A stretch of DNA of 64,000 nt from Porphyra umbilicalis (lineage: Eukaryota; Rhodophyta; Bangiophyceae; Bangiales; Bangiaceae), in the NCBI GenBank assembly GCA_002049455.2, contig KV918800.1:124001-188000 (forward strand), written 5' to 3'. Every line of letters begins with the position of its first letter. Within the stretch, counting starts at the first letter, position 1. A model generated the notes under the pieces. The model ran no database searches. It saw nothing but the letters and a program-made list of their open reading frames with translations, and was not told where the DNA came from. The position numbers and the translations under genes are program-made. Positions 21,537 through 30,900 of the stretch are shown here, piece by piece.

Positions 21537-22264
21537 TGTGACGGTCCGTCACATGGCCCCCACACTCCGGGATCCAGATTCCCCGGAAATATGCCCCACT
21601 AACGCATATTTCAAATTGTTCCGTTGGCGACCCACTTGTGATCATCTCGTGGCTCACCAACCACAACCGCAATCCCAATACTTGTCTGGGATTCATAACC
21701 CCCTCGAGCGGGCCCCTACTTAAGGGCCTAATTTTGTGTAAACCCCACTTGGATTATCGACTTATGTTACTTTGTGCCCCTGACTCCGGGGCGCCGCGAG
21801 GGTGTCACGTAGCACCCTTCCCCCCGCCTCTACTCAAGGCGGTATTCGAAGCTTCGGCCGTCCTCCGGGTTATGAGCCCAGTGGGCCCTGAGGGAGGGCT
21901 TTCCGTGGGTCCTTTGAGGGTGTCTGAGGAGGGTTTTCCGAGGGTCCTTTGAGGGAGTCTGGGGAGGGTTTTCCGAGGGTCCTTTGAGGGTGTCTGAGGA
22001 GGGTTTTCCGAGGGTCCGAGGGGAACGGACGGGATAAGAGGGTGGGGCGTGAGTGTCGCCTCGAGGCCTTCGACGCGGGCAAGTAAACTTCCGGTCACAC
22101 AACTCGTGTTTGTCTCTCGGGGCGCCTTCCCCCGGTCGACGCCGTGCGTGTGTGCTCTTCGGGGTTTCCTTCCGGGGCGAGTATTCCCCGACAGGACTAC
22201 CCGGCGACACGGTTTGGCTCGCCCTCCCCCCAACTGGGTGGGGTGGGCTGAGCGTGTTGTCACA
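21537..22264. mobile_element. Gypsy-like solo LTR, 728 bp
   Basis: It starts with the palindrome TGTGACGGTCCGTCACA and ends TTGTCACA, with a 5-bp duplication GAAGC (21532-21536, 22265-22269). Removing it restores the ORF2 frame in the endonuclease region. The start resembles many Ty3/Gypsy LTRs; family assignment is by that pattern only. Confidence 0.82.
21888..22022. repeat. 35-bp tandem repeat inside the Gypsy-like LTR
   Basis: About four units built on GAGGAGGGTTTTCCGAGGGT followed by CCTTTGAGGG, with minor variants. It may be an LTR enhancer-like array. Confidence 0.85.
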
Positions 22265-22804
22265 GAAGCGTCGTCCGCGCTTTTCGGTGCTGGCACCGTG
22301 ACGCTCCGCCCGGACGTGCGCGCGGTGCGCGTGCAGACTGGGGGGGTGATCTGGGGCGTCGCGGCCGTCGCGTCGGTCTTCACCGACAAGGTCGTCGCGG
22401 ACGTGGTCGCCCGGCCTTCCGTGGCTGTGGCGGCGGTGGGGCGCGAGGAGCGCAAGGTGCGTAAGTTCGCGCCGCGCCTTCCCGCCGCCAACCCGCCCGC
22501 TGTATTTACCCCACTGGCGTGGGAGGTGTTTGGCCGCGTGGGCCCCGCGTCTGAGAACTTTTTGCGCACCGCTGTCGGTGGTCCGGGGCGCTCGCGCGTG
22601 CTCGCGTCGCTGCTTACGGCCGCGTCCGCTATCATTTGGCGCTACAACGCGCGCATGCTTTGTGAGGGGTTTTTGAAGTGTGATGCGAGGGGGCGGGCCA
22701 CTTTGGACGCCCCAACTGCTGTGGCCCGAATCTCCGGTTGAGTGGAGCCTTCGCCACATTTCGTTGTTAGCGGACGTTAGGCCCGGGCCTTCTCAAAAGC
22801 AAAG

Positions 22805-22880
22805 ACCACACTAGCCATCGCCTTGTAGTAAACAGTCTACGATTACCCGCTCGAGGCGGCCCGAAGACGAGTGGCTGTGC
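22805..22880 (+). repeat. End of copy 2 tail
   Basis: Second copy of the 76-bp segment at 12049-12124, again directly downstream of a non-LTR 3' untranslated region. Confidence 0.8.
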
Positions 22881-22898
22881 CCCACGGCTGGCGCGAGG

Positions 22899-23297
22899 TG
22901 TTGAGGCAGCCCCCCAAGCCCGCGCAGGTAAGTCGGAGTTACCGCGGACTGCCTGACTAATTCCAGGAGTTACTTATGCGGTCATCGGCTTGTTTGGCTG
23001 TGCCATTGACATGCATTGCTGTATGTGTGTGATGTAATTACTTGTACTTGTATCTCGCGGGCAGCTCACTTTGGAGCTGAGCTCGGGGAGATTCTTGTGG
23101 GCTCCTCGAGGGGCGTCGCGATTTGTGGGGTGGTGAGAGCATGTACCCTCCAAAGGAGGGAGCACTGCGCTGGCGGGGGGTGCCCCGGCAGGACGTGGCG
23201 AGAGAGGCACACGGAGGGGTTAAGAGCCTGCTGGCCTCGCGCCTCAGACCGCTCTCGAGTAAAGCAACGCATCCACCCAACTACCGCTCACTTCACA
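22899..23297. mobile_element. Copia-type solo LTR, 399 bp
   Basis: It starts TGTTGAGG, ends CTTCACA, and has the duplication CGAGG (22894-22898, 23298-23302). Its last 40 bases resemble the end of the full Copia LTR at 27821 (AGTAAA.CAACGCA.CCAC and CTTCACA), so it is a related, diverged subfamily. It supplies a premature stop to the minus-strand Fanzor frame. Confidence 0.9.
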
Positions 23298-23302
23298 CGA
23301 GG

Positions 23303-24780
23303 CTTGCAGCAGCCATCTGGCCGACGTTTCTCGTCGCCAGGTTACCGCTTGCCGCCTTAGCAGCTGCGTCGTGCGCCCCATCTGCCACCACACCCAGTGT
23401 TTCTACCCTCACCGTTGGCGCCGCCCCTGCCACTGCCGTTGGGGCCGTTCCCGCCTCCGCCACCGGCGGGTCGGCGACCACAAGTCGGCGCCAACCCTCC
23501 CACGTCGTGGATGAACACCGCGTCCACCCAAAGCCGGCCTCCTCGGTACCCGCCTCGATCGCAGCCGCGTGCCCCACCGCCTCGACTGGGTCGTCCGGAG
23601 GTGGCGCGCGTGACACTGTGTACCCCCCGATGTGGGGGTAAACGCTCCGACCCTGCGTGCTCTTGATGGCAATCGTGGACATGTTGCGCGCCGCGTTGGT
23701 GTCTCGCCCGACGTACGTCGCCGGACACGCAACGTTGGTGCACAGCTTGACCCCCCACAGCGCCAGCGGGTCGGTCCCAAACGCCCACTTGCCGTGAGCC
23801 GCCATCTCCTGCAACACCTCTGTCCGCACCGCCTCTGCGTGCTCCTTGACAGGCTGGGCAGCCGCATCGTCGCGTGGACCCGACCAACCGCCGGTCGTCA
23901 CACCCCGTCGCGCGCGCCGGCCGTCGTGGAGGGGGGAGGCGCGCTTGGCCGCCGACGCCAACGAGCGCTGCGCGTAAAGGCTTGCCGCCTTGAGGTTCTT
24001 CAGGTCGACCGGCGAGTCGGGCGACACGTACGTATCGCACAAGCCGTGGCCGCACTCGGCACACGTCTGGCTCGTATTTTGCTCGACAACGTACACGAGG
24101 TGCACGTGTTTGGCCATGCGCCGCACAAGGTCGACGCTGCCGGCGCGGGGCCTGCATCGGCCAACGGCCAGCACCGCCTTAGTGCCGTCCACCGTGCGGC
24201 ACAGGAGCCCACCGGGCATGCGGTGGGCCAACGTCGCTGCGTACCGGTTGCGCTGGATAAGCGCGTGCAGGCGCGCCTTTCGCCGTCCCCACGTCACGGC
24301 TGCCCCGTACGCGGACTGGTAGGTGTCTGTGAAGGTGCGCGCGATGGGCGCAGTGGCCGCCACCACCCATCCGCCCCACGAAGCGACTTTGAGGAAGCAC
24401 CCGGCCGTCAGGGACTCGCGCGACACGTCGGGGTTTGTTGCTACTCACGCCGCTGCCGCTGCCGCTTCCGCGCGCTGAGTCATACCGGCGCCCGTCGCCT
24501 CGCGATACGCCCCTTTGAAGACATCCAGCGTCGCCCCCAACGGCGTAGCGCGCGCGCGGGGTCTCTTGGTCGTGGCCGCACGCCGAAGGGCGGCACACAG
24601 CACCCGCAGACGGTCTGCCGACGGCAGTGGCGTTCCGGGCGCACCAGGCTGCGGGGGCTCTGTCAGCGCAGCAGCGGCGGCCGCAGCCGCCGCGCGCTTT
24701 GCGTTGCGCGCTGCCGCCGCCACCTGCTTTGAGGTGCTGGGGTGGCCGGCGGGCACGCCTGCAGCGGACGGGCAAACCAT
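23303..24780 (-). pseudogene. Fanzor/TnpB-like nuclease, C-terminal half
   Basis: Fanzors are eukaryotic TnpB relatives, RNA-guided RuvC DNA nucleases carried by transposons. Reading from ATG 24780, a basic Ala-rich segment leads to a Trp/Arg-rich helix region, then VVEQNTSQTCAECGHGLC (RuvC-II Glu plus first zinc pair, about 24045-24095), CTNVACPATY (second zinc pair) and RDTNAARNM (RuvC-III Asp, 23681-23707). An in-frame TGA at 24445-24447 is embedded in GTGAGT, so it may be a 5' splice site rather than a lesion. The frame resumes right after it. No RuvC-I DPG exists upstream on this strand. It is found instead on the opposite strand at 25348. The 3' end is cut by the solo LTR. Confidence 0.82.
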
Positions 24781-25854
24781 GGCGGCCGCCGCTGTGCTGG
24801 CCTACGACACCGTGCTCAAGTACATGGATGGCGGCGGTCGGCGGCGCTCGCTACCGCACCTAGAAATTGGCCCTGCGACAGCGGCCGCTGCACGTCTACC
24901 AGCTGTTGCACTATGCCCAGGCCCTGCGCGTGCGCGCCGGCATCGAAGCAGCCGACACCTCACCCGGCCGTGCCGCTACGTGCACCTCGTACGCGCGCGT
25001 CGGCGGCGAGCTGCTCAGCAAACGCCTGGCGGCCCACCGGGGTGCACTCGTCCCACCACAGACGGCCGACGGTTTGGTCTTGCAGACGCTGCTCCGCCGC
25101 GCGGGCATCGTCCGCGCCTCAACGGTCGTTGGCCCCTCCATCGTGTCGGACGGCGTCGGCGTGCACTTTACGATACGACACCCCGCCACTGCCGCGTCGA
25201 CGGCGGCCGCTCGGCAGGCGCGCAGCAGGGCGGCCAGTGACGGTCAGGGGGGGGGAGGTTCCGACCGAGACGGCGAACGTTCGGACGCAGCTCGACCGCA
25301 TGGCATTTGCGGCCGACGTTGTCAAGGCGCTCGTCTTTGCCGGGTGGGACCCGGGCGTCGCGTCCATCGTCGCTGCCTACTGCCCCGGAGCGGTTCTGTT
25401 TTCGCTCTCACCGGCACCGCACCTGCACACATACCGGTCGTATCGGGCGCCGCAGGTTGCGGCCGACGCGTTCGCGCGGGGGGCCGTGACCGCGACCGCC
25501 GCTGTAGAGTGCCGCGCGCGGCGGGGCGGTCGGTTACTGCCGACCGTCGACGCGCTACGTGCAACAGCGGCCGATGCTGCGCGCGCGGCCGTGGCCACCG
25601 CGGCGGATCTACCCGTCGGCGGCGGTGACGCGGTGTGCCGAACGACATTAACGCGCGGCCGTTGCGCGCTCGACGCGTCGTCCGGGGCGAAGGTATCTCC
25701 CCCAAAGCAGAGTCGTGGAGCTTTGGTGGTCCCGCCGGGGGCCGCACCGACGGCGCAGTCGTCTGTGCCGCCGCCTTTGGAGCACGCACCGACGCAGCCG
25801 GCTGCTGCGCTGGACCTCCCCCCCCCCCCGACCCGCCCAAGCGGCCGCGGTTAA
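24779..25854 (+). pseudogene. Fanzor-like nuclease, N-terminal half with RuvC-I, inverted relative to C-terminal half
   Basis: ATG 24779 opens VLAYDTVLKYMDGG. The sequence slips one frame near 24865 (HVYQLLHYAQAL), carries SDGVGVHFTIRHP near 25150, slips again at the G run near 25248, and reaches VKALVFAGWDPGVASIVAAY with DPG at 25348-25356. The order SDGV..(about 60 residues)..DPG followed by a FSLS..YR segment is the layout of TnpB/Fanzor RuvC-I. RuvC-II and III are not found downstream on this strand. They are on the minus strand, head to head from 24780. Recognition is by motif layout only, hence the moderate score. It could also be a second, truncated Fanzor copy. Confidence 0.58.
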
Positions 25855-27447
25855 CGCAGCCGGCATTCGGCGACGCGTGGCTGACGCCCGTCCAGCGGCA
25901 AGAAGTCGCCCGCAAGCGGGGGACGAGCGGCCTCTCTCAAGGAGTACGACAAAGCGCCATGCTCTGGCCGCAAGGTGGAGGAGGAGGACGCCGGGGTACT
26001 CGTGTCGGGGCACGCACGCTTGGAGGCGGCCCTCCTCGGCGCTTCGAACGGCACGTTTGTCGCCGGTTTCCACCGCCTCCCGATGCTCTTGGCGAAGGAC
26101 GCCGTCTCCCAGGCGTCTGCTGCGAACCGGCGCGACGGCAGCCGCATCGTTAAGGGCATTGGTTTGCAGTGGGTGGCCGAGAATGTCAAGGCCATGGCCG
26201 CCATGGACGTTGTCGTTGCGGCGGTGGTTGTGCGAGACGAGGTGGCCAACACGTGACTCGAAGCGCTCAAGAGTGACGCTGAGCGAGCTGCCTCCCTGCC
26301 GAAAGTGTCGATTAATGAAGTCAAGATCAAGGCGCGGGCCATGCCACCGGGGTCCACATCAAGCCGTGCGCTTGTGCTCAAGACGAGTCAGTAGCGCACG
26401 TACCTGTGGTACGCCGTCCTCATGTGATGCAGGCCCTGGCTAACGTGGCACCTGCGCCATGCGCGGACGGCGGGGGGCGCCGCCGTGGACACGCGCTTTT
26501 GCGAGCTGCTGCTCTTCATGGGGCACCATTTGGAGCAGCTCCAGGATGTACTGGTCGACGCGAACGGGTAGTTGGTGCAGGCGCCGGTCACCGTGTCGGC
26601 CGCCACCGGGGGCGGTCGCAGCTCTCGGGTGGCCACCCCTGTGCCTGCCCCTGGCATCGTGTCGCCTGTCGGCAGGTTGAGCGTGATCGTCCGCGATCGA
26701 CCGCCCGACCGGACGCCGCGCGTCCGCGCGGATGTTTTAGTTTTTCGATATCCGGTGGCCCTGCAGTGGCGGGACTTGAGCGGCTTTGCTTAGCCCAAGG
26801 TGAGCAGCGCGCGTCGTGTGCTGGCCATGCGGGACCGCCTTACCGCAGTCGCCGCGACGCCCCGACTGACGAAAAAGGGCGCAGCACACACGGCCGCCGT
26901 TGCGGGCGGCCTCCGTGGGTGGCAGGCGATGGTCAGCTTCATCCAGACGCTGCCGGATGAGGGTCTGGCGGGTGTTGACGAGGCGCGACACGCTGCAAAT
27001 TTTGTGGCAGCCAAGAAGGAGAGCGAGCAGCTGTTGCCGATGCCGGGGACCGGAAAGGGTGTGAAGCGCAAGGCCGCGGTCTTGGACACGAATGAGGACG
27101 ATCAGGGCGACGGTTTGGTGCCTCGAGATTGGGGCGCACCTGCGTCTGCCGCCGCGGCGGGGTCGGCGGCACGGGGAGCGGTGCCGGAGCTGTTGGACGA
27201 CCCACTCGACCCGGTCGTCGGCCCCCTGAGCACCATGGACGAGCGCGTGTGGCTGGTTTTGCAGCTCATGGCATACGTGCGCGAGGGGAACGCGGGCCCC
27301 GACGACGCCGACGCGGACGGCACCACCCGGGGGCGTGGTACGGGTCAGACTCTGTCGGCCACAAAGCAACAGCGGCCGTCGGCATCTGCCAATGGACAGT
27401 CAGTGGCCGGTGCGGCAGCGTCGAAACCCCCCGGCGCTGTTGTTGAG

Positions 27448-27821
27448 TGTTGAGCATGGCTCAGCAATTCCATTTGTCTGTAATTACCCGGTTGAGCATT
27501 GGGACTCAGATTTGGGTATTTACCTATGCACTTGTTGTATGTTTTGTACTTGTGTGTACTTGATTTGTTGGTCTCGTAGTGGGCACTCTCTGCTGGGGTG
27601 AGCTCGGGGGGGGGGGACTTGTGTGGGGAGGTGCATGCCCCGTTCTGGGAGGTGCGCCGCGGCCCGCGCGCACTGAGAACTGAGGCACGTGGGTGTGCTC
27701 CGAGAGCGGGCTGCCCGACGACCTGTCCTGGGGCCGCCTGGGGTACATTAGGTGGCTGGACACGGCCCAGGACCTCTGCCATAGTAAAACAACGCACCCA
27801 CTTGACCACACCGACTTCACA
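27448..27821 (+). repeat. Copia 5' LTR
   Basis: Starts TGTTGAGCATGG and ends GACTTCACA. It should hold the promoter and the RNA start site; no clear TATA box is evident. Confidence 0.96.
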
Positions 27822-27835
27822 GGTTATGGGCCCAG
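27822..27835 (+). promoter_or_regulatory. Copia primer-binding site for an internal half of initiator tRNA-Met
   Basis: GGTTATGGGCCCAG directly follows the LTR. It is complementary to the anticodon arm of initiator tRNA-Met (CTGGGCCCATAACC) rather than to a tRNA 3' end. Drosophila copia is known to prime from a 5' half of this tRNA; use here is inferred from the match. Confidence 0.8.
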
Positions 27836-27977
27836 TGTCGCTGGTGGTCATCGTCGTCTTCCGTGCCGTTGTTGGCGGGACGACCTTGGTTGGGTTGCCG
27901 TGTGTTCCGGCGTCGGGCAGGTGGGTATAGCCTCCCACGTCGTCAGTGCCGCGCCTGCTGGCGTGGTTGTCATCGTC

Positions 27978-30900
27978 ATGTCGGAGTACGGCCGCTACGC
28001 TGGCCCTCGCTTCGCGCAGCTGGACGACGACTACAAGGTCTGGGCTGTGTACTGCCGTGCACAGATGATCAAGGAGAAGGTTTGGGCTGCGGTTGTGACG
28101 GACCGCCCCGCGTCTGGGAGCGGTGCCAAGAGCGACGTTGCAGCTGAGGCGTGGGACCTCATGAACGAGTCGGCCCTGGCGACTATCCAGATGTCGGTCA
28201 AGCCGGTTCATCTTTATTCGGTGACGGCGGTCAGTACGGCCAAGGAGGCGTGGGATGCGCTCAAGGACATCTTTGAGGCGCGGGACAACGCATGCCTGCT
28301 GCAGCTCATGCATGAGCTGAGCAACCTCAAGAAGGGCAGCGACGAGAACATCATCAAGTACACGTCGCGCGCCAAGGGCATCCGTCAAGAGCTCTCCATG
28401 CTGGGAAATCAGGTGGACGAGAACACGCTTGTCCTGCAGATCCTGTCGGGCCTTCCGGCCGAGTATGACATGATCAAGACCGTTCTGGAGAACATGGACG
28501 GGAAGCGCAACCTCGCTGACGTGAGCGCCAAGCTGCTCACTGTGGAGCAGCGGGGGAGCCATGGGCGGTCGTCCTCGGCGACCGGCGTCAAGTCGCAAGC
28601 GTTTGCGGCAACGGCTTCTAAGAAGCCGTGGGACAAGCGCGCGGTCGTGTGCTACTACTGCGACAAGAAGGGGCACATGAAGCGCGACTGTCTCAAGAAG
28701 AAGGCCGACGACGCCAAGGGCAACAAGAAGCCAAATGGCGGGCGTCGTGAGGGTGGCGGAGGAGGTGGTGCACCTCCCCGCGCCGCATTGACCTACGCTG
28801 CGTCGGCAGGCCAGGCCGGGAAGCTCAACGCTTCCGGGAGCACCAGCGGGTCCTCGACCTGGGTGTTGGACTCGGGTGCGACCAACCATATGGCCGCCCA
28901 GGACGCGGGTTTCACCGTCAAGACGACGGGGAGCGGGGCCAAGGTCACTCTAGCTGACGGCCACAAGGTGCCCATCAAGGGGCACGGATACGCGTCCATG
29001 GACGTGGGGAAGGGAATCACCACGGCTCGCATGGTCCTCGATGAGGCCATGCTTGTGCCGGATCTGACAGACAACCTTCTGTCGGTCCGAGCGGTCGACC
29101 GCTGTGGCGGTGCCGTGGTGTTCGTTGGCGACGCCTGCTATATCCTCAGTGATGGGGAAGCGGTGCTCGCGAGCGGAGTTTTGAGCAACGCGTCTGTCGT
29201 CGGCTCGGTCAACGAGTCGGAGAACTACGTGCTCAAGGTGACTCCGGTCACGGCATCGGCCAGAGCCGCCTCCACGCACATGGACGGCGAGGCAGAGCTG
29301 TGGCACCGCCGGTTCAACCACTTGGGTTTCGAGAACCTCAAGCGTGTGGTTGGGATGGTCGATGGGATTCCATCGACGGTAGCCGACGCCAAGCGCGTTC
29401 CTGGTACGGTATGCGTGCCTTGTGTCGGCGGAAAGATGGCGCGTTCTCCGCATCATCGCTCGACAACGACCACCACCAAGTGCGAGTTGGTTCACACGGA
29501 CGTTGATGGGCCGTTGACGGCGTCGCTGGGCGGCTCTGTCTACTTCGTGACTCTGATGGAAGACTCCACTGGGTTCATCACGGCGACGCCCATCAAGTCC
29601 AAGGGCATGGTTCCGGATGTCCTCAAGGCCCGCATCAAGCAGCTAGAGACCCGAACTGGGCTTAAGGTGAAGCGGGTTCGTCACGATGGCGCCAAGGAGT
29701 ACGTGAGCCGCGACCTCCAAGCCTGGTATGAAGACAAAGGCATTACGTCTGAGAAGACGGCGCCGTACTCTTCGCAGCAGAACGGGAAGGCAGAGCGCGC
29801 CAACCGGTACATCATGGAGCGCGTCCGTGCGGCTCTTCTGGACGCCGGAGCGGAAGAGGAGCTGTGGGCGGAGGCTTTGTCATCCGTCATCCACGTGCTC
29901 AACCGATCCCCCAAGGCGGGTCAAGATGTGACCCCGCTGGAAGCCCTCACGGGGAGACGCCCCGACGTGAAGGGATTTCGGGTCTGGGGGAGCCGGGCAT
30001 GGGCTCTGAAGCCCAAGCAGCAGCAGCGAAAGCTGGAACCCAGGACCGACGTCGGCCGTTTTGTCGGCTACACTGTTGGTGGCAAGGCCTACCGCATCCT
30101 AGAGGATGGCTCAAACAAGGTCTTTGAGCGCCGAGATGTGCTCATGGAGGAGACCTCAAGCAAAGCCATCAAGATGAACTCTGTCCCTGACCCTGCTTCC
30201 ACCCCTTTCCTGACCAGTCAGACGGATGGTGACAAGGAGGACGGCGCCATGGACATGCCGGAAGCGGAAGCCGCAAGCGGGGACGAGTATGCCTCGCAGC
30301 AGTCGTCAGAGAGCGACGTTGAGCCGGACGAGGCTTCCGGACTCGACGCAGAAGACGGAGATGACAATGACGCCGGCGAGGACGCGGCGGATCATGATGG
30401 ACACGAGGTGCTGTCTGGATCCACCACAGAGAGTGGTGACGACGGGGTGCAAGCACTCCGGCGGTCGAAGCGCAAGCCGGCACCCAAGGCTACCTGGTGG
30501 GAGCGTAACCCAGAGGCATACGCTGCAGAAGGACCCAAGGGCGGAGATCCATCGGGATGGGACCTGACCAAGGCGCCAGCCAATGCGAAGGAGGCGCGTG
30601 CGCGATCGGACTGGCCGCGTTGGAAGGCGGCTGAGAAAGAAGAGTACCTCGCACACAAGATGCTTGGTACCTGGTCCAATACCAGGAGCAGCAACAAGCG
30701 TAAGGCTGTCAAAACGCGGTACGTGTACGACATCAAGCACGATGCTGAGGGCAACATGACTCGGTACAAGGCGCGACTGGTGGCGCAGGGCTTCAACCAA
30801 GTGCCGGGGCGCGACTTTGATGAGACATGGGCACCAGTGCCGAGCTCGGCCACGACACGCGCGCTCTTCGCGGTGGCGGCGGCCAAGGACTGGGAAGTTC

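Larger units (their letters stand above)
15237..22741 (+). pseudogene. Non-LTR ORF2 (copy 2), interrupted by three transposons and frameshifts
   Basis: This is homologous to the 18-4427 protein along its length. An additional C2H2-like finger (CPIASC..HLRHAH, 15596-15700) lies in a shifted frame, giving the true N-terminal region missing from copy 1. The two paired zinc-finger modules are at 15980-16550. Frame slips occur near 15700, in the long C run at 16678-16699, and near 17270. RT motifs remain (LLLDLENAFN near 17930, TQQGDPLGPF at 18258-18287, FHDD near 18782). The endonuclease end is at 22256-22741. Insertions at 18288-18705, 19471-20826 and 21537-22264 each leave an exact target duplication. 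The coding frame resumes exactly across the first and third. Confidence 0.9.
12125..22880 (+). mobile_element. Non-LTR retrotransposon copy 2: two ORFs, decayed, three nested insertions
   Basis: The order is 5' leader, ORF1 from 12199, ORF2 from 15237, 3' tail ending at 22880. It begins directly where the tail of copy 1 ends, so the two copies form a head-to-tail tandem. Subtracting the solo LTR (418 bp), non-autonomous hAT (1,356 bp), Gypsy-like solo LTR (728 bp) and their duplications leaves about 8.2 kb. Homopolymer slips and a stop show that it is inactive. Confidence 0.85.

Noticed and set aside
26827..27453. Independent small gene ending at the Copia LTR
   Set aside because: Its last codons come from the LTR. 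Before insertion the frame ran on to TAA 33425 and is contiguous with the methyltransferase/SET frame.
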